Source of the DNA: Altererythrobacter sp. TH136 | GTDB lineage: Bacteria; Pseudomonadota; Alphaproteobacteria; Sphingomonadales; Sphingomonadaceae | Assembly (NCBI RefSeq): GCF_007065885.1 | Contig: NZ_CP041409.1 | Coordinates: 2,403,501-2,467,500 of the forward strand | DNA: 64,000 nt | Reading direction: 5' to 3' | Shown: piece after piece, positions 9,881 to 18,478 of the stretch | Position numbering within the stretch: position 1 is the first letter of the stretch | Layout: every line of letters starts with the position of its first letter | Notes under the pieces: model-generated | The model's input: the letters and a program-made list of their open reading frames with translations, nothing else | Told to the model about the DNA's origin: nothing | Database searches by the model: none | Position numbers and translations under genes: made by a program

Positions 9881-11055
9881 CCGGAGCGACGCGCCACTAC
9901 GTCCTGGCGGCAGGCGGAACCGGGGGGCACCTGATCCCCGCCTTCGCGCTGGCGGCTGAGCTGCACCAGCGCGGGCATCACGTCGCGCTGGTGACGGACG
10001 CGCGCGGGGCGAAGCTGCCCGGCAAGCCCGACTTCCTGCCCGCGCACGTCATCCCTGCCGGCCGGTTCGGCAAGAACCCGCTCAAGTGGCCGCAGGCGAT
10101 CTCCGCCATTATGGAAGGGCGGCGCATGGCGCTGCGGCTGTTCGACAGTTTCCAGCCGAGTGCGGTTGTCGGATTTGGCGGGTATCCCGTGTTCCCCGCG
10201 CTACTCGCGGCGTCGGCCGCGCAGGTGCCCAGCGTGATCCACGAACAGAACGCGGTGCTCGGCCGCGTGAACCGCGTCTTTGCCGGGCGGGTGGACGCGA
10301 TCGCCACGGCGTATCCCGAAATCGCGCGGCTTTCGCCCACGCACTTCGGCAAGGTTCACCTCGTCGGCAATCCCGTCCGCGCCGAGGTGCTGGACTTGCG
10401 CGATGCGCCGTTCCCGGCATTCACCGCCGATGGCCTGCTGCGGGTGCTCGTCACCGGCGGCAGCCAGGGCGCGCGGGTGCTTAGCGAAGTGGTGCCCGAT
10501 GGCCTCGCCATGCTGCCGCCCGCGCTGCGCCAGCGGCTGCAGGTCACCCAGCAATGCCGCGCGGAAGACCTCGAGGCGGTGCGCGCGCGGTATCGCAGCC
10601 ACGATATTCCGGCGGAACTCGGCACCTATTTCGAGAACATGGCCGAGCGGCTCGCCGATGCGCACCTGTTCATCGGCCGCGCCGGGGCGAGCACCATCGG
10701 GGAACTCACCGCCGTCGGCCGCCCGGCGATCCTGGTGCCGCTGCCGATCGCGACCGACGACCACCAAGCGGCCAACACGCGCGAGATGGTCAAGGCCGGC
10801 GGCGCGCGGATGATCCGGCAGGACAAGTTCACCGCCAAGGAACTCGCCAAGCAGATCCAGGCGCTCGCCCAGCGGCCAGAGACGCTGGCGACCGCCGCGC
10901 ACGGCGCATGGAACTGCGGCCGGCCCAAGGCGGTCCAGGATCTCGCCGATCTGGTCGAAAGCTTTGGCGGGGACGAGCTGATGGACGTCATCCGCCTGAG
11001 CGACGAAGCGTCGGCGCCAGCAACGGCTTCGGCCCCGCGGGAGGCGCTGGCATGA
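9877..11055 (+). CDS. murG: Lipid II synthase, N-acetylglucosaminyltransferase MurG
   Basis: Peripheral membrane GT28 enzyme that adds GlcNAc from UDP-GlcNAc to lipid I. Starting at GTG 9877 (GTGA overlap with ftsW) gives 392 residues, with the N-terminal motif GGTGGH at 13-18, [12 protein letters not shown] at 122-133 and [11 protein letters not shown] in the C-terminal domain. The frame is open about 100 nt further upstream, but that would lie inside ftsW and precede the Rossmann start, so the GTG is preferred. A roughly 30-residue low-complexity tail ends in an ATGA overlap with murC. Confidence 0.96.
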   Translation: MTGATRHYVLAAGGTGGHLIPAFALAAELHQRGHHVALVTDARGAKLPGKPDFLPAHVIPAGRFGKNPLKWPQAISAIMEGRRMALRLFDSFQPSAVVGFGGYPVFPALLAASAAQVPSVIHEQNAVLGRVNRVFAGRVDAIATAYPEIARLSPTHFGKVHLVGNPVRAEVLDLRDAPFPAFTADGLLRVLVTGGSQGARVLSEVVPDGLAMLPPALRQRLQVTQQCRAEDLEAVRARYRSHDIPAELGTYFENMAERLADAHLFIGRAGASTIGELTAVGRPAILVPLPIATDDHQAANTREMVKAGGARMIRQDKFTAKELAKQIQALAQRPETLATAAHGAWNCGRPKAVQDLADLVESFGGDELMDVIRLSDEASAPATASAPREALA

Positions 11056-12470
11056 AAGGCGTTCCGACCGACATCGGCACGATCCATTTCGTCGGCATCG
11101 GCGGGATCGGCATGTCCGGCATTGCCGAGGTGATGAACAACCTCGGCTACAGCGTGCAAGGTTCGGACTTGTCCGACAGCGCCAGTGTCGAGCGGTTGCG
11201 CGCGCGCGGTATTCCGGTGATCATCGGTCACGCGGGCGAGAACGTCGCCGGCGCGGCGGTGGTGGTCATTTCCACCGCGGTGAAGCGCACCAACCCCGAA
11301 GTCGCCGCCGCGCTCGAACGGCGCATCCCGGTGGTGCGCCGCGCGGAAATGCTGGCCGAGCTGATGCGGCTCAAGAACACCGTCGCGGTGGCGGGCACTC
11401 ACGGCAAGACCACCACCACCAGCATGGTCGCGGCGCTGCTTGACGCGGGCGGGATCGACCCCACCGTGATCAACGGCGGGGTGATCGAGCAGTACGGCTC
11501 CAACGCCCGGCTGGGCGACAGCGACTGGATGGTGGTTGAGGCCGACGAGAGCGACGGCAGCTTCCTGCGATTGGACGGCACAATCGCGGTGGTCACCAAC
11601 ATCGACCCCGAACACCTCGACCACTACGGCGACTTCGACACCGTGCGCCGGGCGTTCGTGGAGTTCATCCACAACGTGCCGTTCTACGGCGCGGCGGTGC
11701 TGTGCATCGACCATCCCGAGGTGCAGGCACTGATCGGTCAGGTTCGCGACCGGCGGGTGGTCACGTACGGCTTCTCGCCCCAGGCTGACGTCGGCGCGGA
11801 GAACGTGCGGCCCGATGGCGGCGGCAATCTGTTCGACGTGGTCATTCGGCGGTTGGGCGAGGAAGACCGGCGGATCGCCGATGTGCGGTTGCCGATGCCG
11901 GGCCGGCACAACGTGCAGAACGCGCTCGCCGCGATCGCAGTGGCCATCGAGATGACGTGCCCCGATGCGACCATCCGCACCGGCTTTGCGCAGTTCGGCG
12001 GGGTGCAGCGGCGTTTCACCAAGGTGGGCGAGGTGGCCGGGGCCACCATCATCGACGATTACGCCCATCACCCGGTGGAAATCCGCGCGGTGCTGTCGGC
12101 CGCGCGCGAAAGCGCCGGGGCGACCGGCGGGCGGGTGATCGCGGTGGTCCAGCCGCACCGGTTCACCCGGCTGCGCGACCTGATGGATGACTTCCAGAGC
12201 GCTTTCAACGACGCCGACCGGGTTTACGTGACCCCTGTCTACACCGCGGGGGAGGAACCGATCGCCGGCGTCGATGCGGCGGCGCTGGCGACGGGGCTGC
12301 AACTGCGCGGGCATCGGGCTGCCTCGACCGTGGCGGACAAGGAACACCTCGCGCGCGAACTGCGCGGCGAACTGGCGGCGGGTGATGTGGTGGTCTGCCT
12401 GGGCGCGGGCGACATCACCAAGTGGGCCGCGGGCCTTGCCGATGCGGTGCGGCTGGAGCAGGCCGCGTGA
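11052..12470 (+). CDS. murC: UDP-N-acetylmuramate:L-alanine ligase MurC
   Basis: First Mur ligase, adding L-Ala to UDP-MurNAc. The product from ATG 11052 is 472 residues: dinucleotide-like GIGGIGMSG at 15-23, P-loop GTHGKTTTT at 115-123 and DDYAHHP at 335-341, all characteristic of MurC. The frame is open well upstream inside murG, but ATG 11052 lies in the ATGA overlap and gives the normal N-terminus. The 3' end overlaps murB as GTGA. Confidence 0.97.
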   Translation: MKGVPTDIGTIHFVGIGGIGMSGIAEVMNNLGYSVQGSDLSDSASVERLRARGIPVIIGHAGENVAGAAVVVISTAVKRTNPEVAAALERRIPVVRRAEMLAELMRLKNTVAVAGTHGKTTTTSMVAALLDAGGIDPTVINGGVIEQYGSNARLGDSDWMVVEADESDGSFLRLDGTIAVVTNIDPEHLDHYGDFDTVRRAFVEFIHNVPFYGAAVLCIDHPEVQALIGQVRDRRVVTYGFSPQADVGAENVRPDGGGNLFDVVIRRLGEEDRRIADVRLPMPGRHNVQNALAAIAVAIEMTCPDATIRTGFAQFGGVQRRFTKVGEVAGATIIDDYAHHPVEIRAVLSAARESAGATGGRVIAVVQPHRFTRLRDLMDDFQSAFNDADRVYVTPVYTAGEEPIAGVDAAALATGLQLRGHRAASTVADKEHLARELRGELAAGDVVVCLGAGDITKWAAGLADAVRLEQAA

Positions 12471-13438
12471 GCCGCGTTCAACCGGGCGAAGTGCCGCGCT
12501 GGCGGCTGCCGGTGGCGCCGTTCTCGGCGATCGAGGAGGCCGTGGTGCGGCCGCTCGCGGTCGGGCAGGTGCGCGGCAAGCTGACCCCGAACGTCCCGCT
12601 GGCGCCCTATGTCTGGTTCAAGACCGGCGGCAAGGCGGACTGGTTGTTCGAACCGGCCGACCTGGAGGACCTGCAGGAATTCCTCTCCCGCCTCGATGGC
12701 GAAATGCCGGTGATGGCGCTGGGGCTGGGCTCCAACCTGATCGTGCGCGACGGCGGCGTGCCGGGGGTGGTCATCCGCCTCGGCAAGGCGTTCGCCACGG
12801 TGGAAGCGCGGCGCGACAAGGTGCTGGAATGCGGCGGCGGCGCGAGCGGCATCCTGGTTTCGTCCAAAGCACGCGACGCCGGTGTTGCAGGGGTCGAGTT
12901 CCTTCGGGGCATCCCTGGCACTGTCGGCGGGTTCGTGCGGATGAATGGCGGCGCTTACGGGCGCGAAGTGAGCGACGTGCTGATCGACTGCGACGTGATC
13001 CTGCCCACGGGCGAGTTCGTCACGCTACCCGCGCGCGATCTCGACTATTCCTATCGTCATTCCAACCTGCCCGAAGGCGCGGTGGTGGTCGCCGCGCGCT
13101 TCCAGGGACGGGAGGGCGTTCCCGCCGAGATCGGCGAGGAGATGGACAAGATCGCCGCCGCGCGCGAGGCGAGCCAGCCGCTGCGCACCAAGACCGGCGG
13201 TTCGACCTTCAAGAACCCGCCCGACGGCAAGGCCTGGGCTCTGGTCGACGAAGCCGGTTGCCGCGGACTGACGGTCGGCGGCGCGCAGGTGAGCGAGAAA
13301 CACACCAATTTTCTGATCAACACCGGCGACGCGACGAGCGCCGATATCGAGGGTCTGGGCGAAGAAGTGCGACGGCGGGTGTATGCAAAGAGCGGGGTGA
13401 CGCTCGAATGGGAAATCCAGCGGGTTGGCCGACCGTGA
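12467..13438 (+). CDS. murB: UDP-N-acetylenolpyruvoylglucosamine reductase MurB
   Basis: FAD-dependent, NADPH-driven reduction of UDP-GlcNAc-enolpyruvate to UDP-MurNAc. From GTG 12467 (GTGA with murC) the product is 323 residues. FAD-fold motifs are clear: [13 protein letters not shown], then GIPGTVGG starting at residue 148. GGSTFKNP follows with the conserved serine at about 246, and no Tyr-loop domain is seen, so it is MurB type I. The stop overlaps the GTG start of ddl. Confidence 0.96.
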   Translation: MSRVQPGEVPRWRLPVAPFSAIEEAVVRPLAVGQVRGKLTPNVPLAPYVWFKTGGKADWLFEPADLEDLQEFLSRLDGEMPVMALGLGSNLIVRDGGVPGVVIRLGKAFATVEARRDKVLECGGGASGILVSSKARDAGVAGVEFLRGIPGTVGGFVRMNGGAYGREVSDVLIDCDVILPTGEFVTLPARDLDYSYRHSNLPEGAVVVAARFQGREGVPAEIGEEMDKIAAAREASQPLRTKTGGSTFKNPPDGKAWALVDEAGCRGLTVGGAQVSEKHTNFLINTGDATSADIEGLGEEVRRRVYAKSGVTLEWEIQRVGRP

Positions 13439-14382
13439 GCTATCACGTCGCAGTCCTGATGGGCGGCTGGGCCAACGAGCGTTCGGTCAGCCTGATGAGC
13501 GGGGAAGGGGTCGCGAAGGCGCTCGAGGCGCGGGGGCACCGCGTCACCCGGATCGACATGGATCGCACCGTCGCCGCGCGCATCGCCGAAGCTGCGCCCG
13601 ATGTCGTGTTCAACGCGCTCCACGGCGTGCCGGGGGAAGACGGCACGGTGCAGGGCATGCTCGACCTGATGGGCGTGCCTTACACACACTCCGGCCTCGC
13701 CACGTCGGTGATCGCGATCGACAAGGAGCTGACCAAGAACGCGCTCGTTCCTCATGGCGTGCCGATGCCGGGCGGGCGGATCGTCGACAGCGCGGGCTTG
13801 CACGACAAGGACCCTCTGGCGCGGCCATACGTGCTGAAGCCGGTCAACGAAGGCAGCTCGGTCGGGGTGGCGATCGTCACCGAGACGAGCAACTACGGCA
13901 ACCCCATCCGCCGCGATGCCGCCGGGCCATGGCAGGAGTTCGCGCAGCTGCTGGCAGAACCGTACATTCGCGGGCGCGAGTTGACGGTGGCGGTGCTCGA
14001 TGAGGCAGACGGTCCGCGCGCGCTGGCGGTGACCGAGCTGGTGCCCAAGTCCGGCTTCTATGATTTCGACGCGAAGTACACCGAGGGCATGACCGAGCAC
14101 GTCTGTCCCGCGCAATTGCCGCCGCGGATCGAGGAGTTGTGCAAGGGTTACGCCGTGCAGGCGCACACGCTGCTCGGCTGTCGCGGCTGCAGCCGTACCG
14201 ACTTTCGCTGGGATGACGAGCAGGGCGAGGCCGGCCTGTTCGTGCTCGAAACCAACACGCAGCCGGGGATGACTCCGCTGTCGCTGGTGCCCGAGCAGGC
14301 GAAGTACTGCGGGATGAGTTACGAGGACCTGGTCGAGGCGCTGATTGCAGAAGCACTTAGCCGGGGGGCGAAGTATGGCTGA
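13435..14382 (+). CDS. ddl: D-alanine--D-alanine ligase
   Basis: ATP-grasp ligase that makes the D-Ala-D-Ala used by MurF. GTG 13435 gives 315 residues, close to DdlB length. The N-terminal GGWANERSVSL segment, NALHGVPGEDGTVQG and the C-terminal NTQPGMTP Mg-binding region are conserved. An in-frame ATG at 13408 would add nine residues, but the GTGA overlap with murB matches the local pattern and favours 13435. The 3' end overlaps ftsQ by 8 nt. Confidence 0.95.
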   Translation: MSYHVAVLMGGWANERSVSLMSGEGVAKALEARGHRVTRIDMDRTVAARIAEAAPDVVFNALHGVPGEDGTVQGMLDLMGVPYTHSGLATSVIAIDKELTKNALVPHGVPMPGGRIVDSAGLHDKDPLARPYVLKPVNEGSSVGVAIVTETSNYGNPIRRDAAGPWQEFAQLLAEPYIRGRELTVAVLDEADGPRALAVTELVPKSGFYDFDAKYTEGMTEHVCPAQLPPRIEELCKGYAVQAHTLLGCRGCSRTDFRWDDEQGEAGLFVLETNTQPGMTPLSLVPEQAKYCGMSYEDLVEALIAEALSRGAKYG

Positions 14383-15289
14383 GACGATCAACCGCAAGGC
14401 TAAGGGTGTGCGCCGGTCGGCGGCCGCGCGCAGCCGCGCCGACACCGCGCGCAAGGCGAAGGCGAAGACCACCGGCGCGGTCGGCGGGGCGATGGCGCTG
14501 CTGCCGTTCACAGAAGAACAACTGCACAAAGTGTTCCTGGCGATGATCCTGGGCGCCGCGGCGGCGCTGGCTTGGTTTGTCGCCAGCTTAGCGGGCGTGC
14601 CCGCGCTGGCGCAGGCGCAAGTCGCTGCGCTGGCCGCCGATGCAGGGTTCGAGGTGCGCCGGGTCGAGGTGACCGGCGTCGACCGGATGAACGAGCTTAA
14701 AGTCTACGAGCGTGTGCTTGCCGAGCGCGACCGGCCTATGCCTTCCGTCGAGCTGGACGCGATCCGCGCCGATCTGCTGGCGCTGTCGTGGGTGGCGGAC
14801 GCGCGGGTCAGCCGCCAGTTGCCCGATACGCTGGTGGTAGACGTGGTCGAGCGCACGCCGCGCGCGGTGCTGAGGAAGCCGGACAAGCTGGTCCTGATCG
14901 ACGGCACCGGACACGAACTGGAGCCGATCACCCCCGCCAACGCCAAGAGCATGCTGGTCGTCACCGGCCCCGGCGCGGCGCGCCAGGTGGCGGCGCTTGA
15001 CGATCTGCTGGAAGCGGCGCCCGCGCTCAAGCCTCAGGTGGCCGAGGCGGAATGGGTGGGTAACCGGCGCTGGAACCTGACCTTCAAGACCGGCCAGGTG
15101 CTCGCGCTGCCCCGCGGGGACCAGGAACCGGCGGGCGCGCTGGTGCAATTTGCCCGGCTCGATGGGGTCAACCGCTTGCTGGGGGGCAAGGTCGCCGCGT
15201 TCGACATGCGCGCCCCCGACCGCATCTACATGCGCATCCCGGGCCGCTCGGGAGCCAAGGCGCTCGAAGCCGCGAAGGGAGCCGAATGA
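14375..15289 (+). CDS. ftsQ: Cell division protein FtsQ
   Basis: Bitopic divisome protein of 304 residues. A basic, Ala/Lys/Arg-rich cytoplasmic tail (about 1-50) precedes one membrane helix at about 53-72. A POTRA domain follows at roughly 85-155 and then the beta domain, which includes the segment VVDVVERTPRAVL. ATG 14375 lies inside the ddl end; an in-frame ATG at 14345 exists but would deepen the overlap without adding conserved sequence. It ends in an ATGA overlap with ftsA. Confidence 0.93.
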   Translation: MAETINRKAKGVRRSAAARSRADTARKAKAKTTGAVGGAMALLPFTEEQLHKVFLAMILGAAAALAWFVASLAGVPALAQAQVAALAADAGFEVRRVEVTGVDRMNELKVYERVLAERDRPMPSVELDAIRADLLALSWVADARVSRQLPDTLVVDVVERTPRAVLRKPDKLVLIDGTGHELEPITPANAKSMLVVTGPGAARQVAALDDLLEAAPALKPQVAEAEWVGNRRWNLTFKTGQVLALPRGDQEPAGALVQFARLDGVNRLLGGKVAAFDMRAPDRIYMRIPGRSGAKALEAAKGAE

Positions 15290-16569
15290 TGGGTCTACCC
15301 CGCATCGCCAAGGTATTCGGCGCGGTCAACGTCGGTAGTTTTCGCATCTCGGCCATGATCATGGGCTTGTCCGAGACGGGTGAGATGATCGTCCTGGGAT
15401 CGGGCAACCGGCAAAGCCAGGGGATCAAGCGCGGTTATGTCACCGACATGGCCGCGGCGACCTACGCCATCCGCGATGCGGTGGAGCGGGCGGAGAAGAA
15501 CGCTGGCACCAGCATCTCCAGCGTGTGGGTCGGGTGCGCGGGCGCCGGACTGGCGAGCCGGGTGGCCAAAGTCGAGATCGACATCGGCGGCCGGCGGATC
15601 GAGGAAGACGATATCGAGCACCTGCTGGTCGCCGCGCGCGATAGCATCCAGCCCGACGGGCGGATGGTGCTGCACGCGCAGCCGGCGCACTATACGCTCG
15701 ACGGCGCGCACGGAGTCGCCAATCCGCGCGGTCTCCATTCCGAACGGCTGGGCGTCGATGTCCACGTGATGCTGGCCGACGGCGCGCCGATCCGCAACTT
15801 GATCGAGGCGGTGCAGAACGCGCACCTCGACGTCGAGGCCGTGGTCGCCGCGCCGATCGCCGCGGGCCACGCCTGCCTCAGCCCCGAGGAACGCGAGCTG
15901 GGCACCGCGCTGGTCGAAATCGGCGGCGAGGTGACCAACGTGGCGCTCTATGCCGGCGGGATGTTGCTGGGGCTGACCGCGATCCCGTTCGGATCTTCGG
16001 ACATTACCGATGCCATCGCATCCGCCTTCGGCATCCGCCGGTTCCAGGCGCAGCGCCTGAAGAGCCGCTATGGTTCAGCGATCGCCTCGCCCAGCGACTA
16101 CAAGGACATGGTGCCGGTGAACGGGCCGGGGGACGAGGCGGGCGGGCCTGCCGCGCGCGGCGCGGACGACAAGAACCGGGTCGCGCGGGCCGAACTGATC
16201 TCCATCATCACCGAACAGTTGGCCCGCCTGTCGGACGAGGTCGGCCGCGCGCTGAAAAGCATGGGCTTCACCGGGGCCAAGGGCGGGCAGGTGGTCGTCA
16301 CCGGCGGCGGTGCCGAACTGGCAGGGATCGCCGAATACCTGCAGAGCGCGCTCGGCCGGCCGGTGCGGATCGGTAAGCCACCGGCCTTGCGGGGACTGGG
16401 CGAAGCGAACGCCAGTCCCAGCTTCGTGACCCTGGCGGGCCTGTGCCTGTACGCCGCCGATGACCCGGTGGACATCCGCGCCGTCGGTCGCCAGCACACT
16501 CCGACCGTCCGCTATTCCGGGCTCGGCGTCGCCACCCGGGTGTGGCGCGCGATGCGAGAATACTTTTGA
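15286..16569 (+). CDS. ftsA: Cell division protein FtsA
   Basis: Actin-like ATPase that tethers FtsZ to the membrane. The 427-residue product has the FtsA/MreB fold with the phosphate-2 region LVEIGGEVTNVALY, the SHS2 1C subdomain and the nucleotide-binding VVTGGGAELAGI. The C-terminus (GVATRVWRAMREYF) is the expected membrane-targeting amphipathic helix. The start overlaps ftsQ (ATGA). It is the last gene of the coupled string; 135 nt separate it from ftsZ. Confidence 0.96.
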   Translation: MMGLPRIAKVFGAVNVGSFRISAMIMGLSETGEMIVLGSGNRQSQGIKRGYVTDMAAATYAIRDAVERAEKNAGTSISSVWVGCAGAGLASRVAKVEIDIGGRRIEEDDIEHLLVAARDSIQPDGRMVLHAQPAHYTLDGAHGVANPRGLHSERLGVDVHVMLADGAPIRNLIEAVQNAHLDVEAVVAAPIAAGHACLSPEERELGTALVEIGGEVTNVALYAGGMLLGLTAIPFGSSDITDAIASAFGIRRFQAQRLKSRYGSAIASPSDYKDMVPVNGPGDEAGGPAARGADDKNRVARAELISIITEQLARLSDEVGRALKSMGFTGAKGGQVVVTGGGAELAGIAEYLQSALGRPVRIGKPPALRGLGEANASPSFVTLAGLCLYAADDPVDIRAVGRQHTPTVRYSGLGVATRVWRAMREYF

Positions 16570-16593
16570 AGTGACTTTGCGCTTGAACTATCG

Positions 16594-16603
16594 GCCGTTA
16601 ACC
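16594..16603 (+). promoter_or_regulatory. CtrA-like half-site (GCCGTTAACC) upstream of ftsZ
   Basis: The decamer GCCGTTAACC contains TTAACC, close to the TTAACCAT-type half-site bound by CtrA in alphaproteobacteria. The same decamer recurs at 20354-20363 before the ybjN-like gene. It lies about 100 nt upstream of the ftsZ start and 2 nt from a perfect DnaA box. Binding is inferred from motif and context only. Confidence 0.35.
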
Positions 16604-16605
16604 GT

Positions 16606-16614
16606 TGTGGATAA
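16606..16614 (-). promoter_or_regulatory. Perfect DnaA box upstream of ftsZ
   Basis: TGTGGATAA on the plus strand is the exact complement of the consensus DnaA box TTATCCACA. It sits in the 135-nt ftsA-ftsZ gap. In Caulobacter DnaA activates and CtrA represses ftsZ, so a DnaA box next to a CtrA-like half-site here is a plausible cell-cycle control element. One box could also be chance. Confidence 0.55.
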
Positions 16615-16704
16615 GGGCGGGAAAACCATCCCTGCGCACCCCGGTTTGTGCCAAGCTGCGTTACGAATTTGTCAAATTGATCCCAATCTTCCGAGGGAAG
16701 CCAC

Positions 16705-18408
16705 ATGAGCATCAACATCGGTCCCCCCGCCACTGACGACCTGCGCCCCAAGATCATGGTGATCGGGGTGGGCGGCGCTGGCGGCAACGCGATCGCCAAC
16801 ATGATCGACGCGCAGATCGAAGGCGTGGACTTCATCGTCGCCAACACCGATGCGCAGGCGCTGGGCAACTCCTCGGCCAGCAAGCGCATCCAGCTGGGCC
16901 CCGACATCACCGGCGGCCTGGGTGCCGGCGCGCGGCCCGAAGTGGGCAAGGCGGCAGCGGAAGAAACCGTTGCCGAGCTCGAGGATGCGCTCGAAGGCGT
17001 CAACATGTGCTTCATCGCGGCCGGGATGGGCGGAGGCACGGGCACCGGCGCGGCGCCGGTGATCGCCGAGGCGGCGCGGCGCAAGGGCGTGCTGACGGTT
17101 GGCGTGGTGACCAAGCCGTTCCTGTTCGAAGGAACGCGCCGGATGCGCGCGGCCGAACAGGGCATCGACGAACTGCAACGTCACGTCGACACGCTGATCG
17201 TGATCCCCAACCAGAACCTGTTCCTGGTCGCCAAGGCGGAAACCACCTTCAAGGAAGCGTTCGGCCTTGCCGACGAGGTGCTTCAGCAAGGCGTCCGTTC
17301 GATCACCGATCTCATGGTCATGCCGGGTCTCATCAACCTCGACTTTGCCGACGTTCGCTCGGTGATGCAGGAGATGGGCAAGGCGATGATGGGCACGGGC
17401 GAGGGCGAGGGCGAGAACCGCGCGCTCGAGGCTGCCGAACGGGCCATCGCCAACCCGCTGCTCGACGGAGTCAGCATGGCCGGCGCCAAGGGGGTAATCA
17501 TCTCGATCATCGGCGGCGAAGACATGAAGCTGCTCGAAGTCGACGAAGCGGCGAACCACATCCGCGAACTGGTCGACGAAGATGCCAACATCATCTGGGG
17601 TTCGGCCTTCAATCCCGACCTGCAGGGCAAGATCCGCGTCTCGGTGGTCGCCACCGGGATCGACGGGACCGGCGAAGTGGCCATGAACCAGCCGCGCACC
17701 TTCGCGCTCGGCGGCGGTCGCGCTCCCAAGCGCCCGGTGCTCGAACTGCCCGAGGAAGACGAGTTCGAGCTTCCCGCCGAAGCCGAGATCGCGGACGAGC
17801 CGCAGAGCGCGCAGGTCGCCAGCGAGGAGCGTCAACCGCTCGACCTGGGTACCAGCTTTGCTGACGACGAGGACGAGACCGGCGAGGAATACGGCGACGA
17901 TGTCGACGGGATCGTCGATCCGCTGGCGGGCCTGCGCAACGACGAGGCCGATACGTACCAGCCAGCGCCGCAAGGCTATGGCGCGGCCGAAGCGGAAGCG
18001 GAAGCGGATGACGAAGACCTGTGGCTGACCGACGGCAAGGCCGCAGCGGAAGAGCCACGTCAGGAAGCGGACAATTCCGCCACTCAGGATGATCTGCTGC
18101 TCAATGCCGATCGGTTGGCCGAACAGGACGAACCGGTGCGCACGATGCTGGGCGGCGGACGCCGGCGCGGATTGGTTTCGGGCGATGCGGGCGGGGCAGC
18201 CGCTGGTGGTAGCACGTCCGCGGCCGGTGGCGCCGGTGGCGGCTCGGGCGGGAGCTCTGGCGCCGGCAGCACGCTGTTCGAGCGGATGGCAAACCTCTCA
18301 CGCGGCGGTAGCCGCCCGTCGGATGACGAGGATGAGGGTGAAGAGGACGACAATGGGTCTGCTTCGCTGTCGATCCCGCGTTTCCTTGGCCGGCAGAACA
18401 ACCAGTAA
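16705..18408 (+). CDS. ftsZ: Tubulin-like division GTPase FtsZ with very long C-terminal linker
   Basis: Forms the Z-ring. The 567-residue product has the GTP-binding signature GGGTGTG at 109-115 and a complete globular core ending near residue 320. About 220 residues of acidic, Ala/Gly/Ser-rich linker follow, including a Gly/Ser run around 18205-18270. The C-terminal peptide ends [10 protein letters not shown] plus four residues and matches the FtsA-binding tail. E. coli FtsZ is 383 residues; long linkers are usual in alphaproteobacteria, and this one is at the long end. An SD-like GAGGG lies 10 nt upstream. Transcription probably starts in the ftsA-ftsZ gap. Confidence 0.97.
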   Translation: MSINIGPPATDDLRPKIMVIGVGGAGGNAIANMIDAQIEGVDFIVANTDAQALGNSSASKRIQLGPDITGGLGAGARPEVGKAAAEETVAELEDALEGVNMCFIAAGMGGGTGTGAAPVIAEAARRKGVLTVGVVTKPFLFEGTRRMRAAEQGIDELQRHVDTLIVIPNQNLFLVAKAETTFKEAFGLADEVLQQGVRSITDLMVMPGLINLDFADVRSVMQEMGKAMMGTGEGEGENRALEAAERAIANPLLDGVSMAGAKGVIISIIGGEDMKLLEVDEAANHIRELVDEDANIIWGSAFNPDLQGKIRVSVVATGIDGTGEVAMNQPRTFALGGGRAPKRPVLELPEEDEFELPAEAEIADEPQSAQVASEERQPLDLGTSFADDEDETGEEYGDDVDGIVDPLAGLRNDEADTYQPAPQGYGAAEAEAEADDEDLWLTDGKAAAEEPRQEADNSATQDDLLLNADRLAEQDEPVRTMLGGGRRRGLVSGDAGGAAAGGSTSAAGGAGGGSGGSSGAGSTLFERMANLSRGGSRPSDDEDEGEEDDNGSASLSIPRFLGRQNNQ

Positions 18409-18478
18409 CGCGGTGTCCTGCCGGCCAGCGGGCGCGTTCCGCGCGCGTTCAGCCAGGGCCGGATAGGGCACACAACCT

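Noticed and set aside
10626-12347. Minus-strand open frame of 573 codons opposite murG/murC
   Set aside because: Typical high-GC antisense shadow; no SD, no recognisable domain.
18409-18478. GC-rich hairpin after ftsZ as a terminator
   Set aside because: Inverted bases are present but there is no T-run and the next gene follows closely on the same strand.
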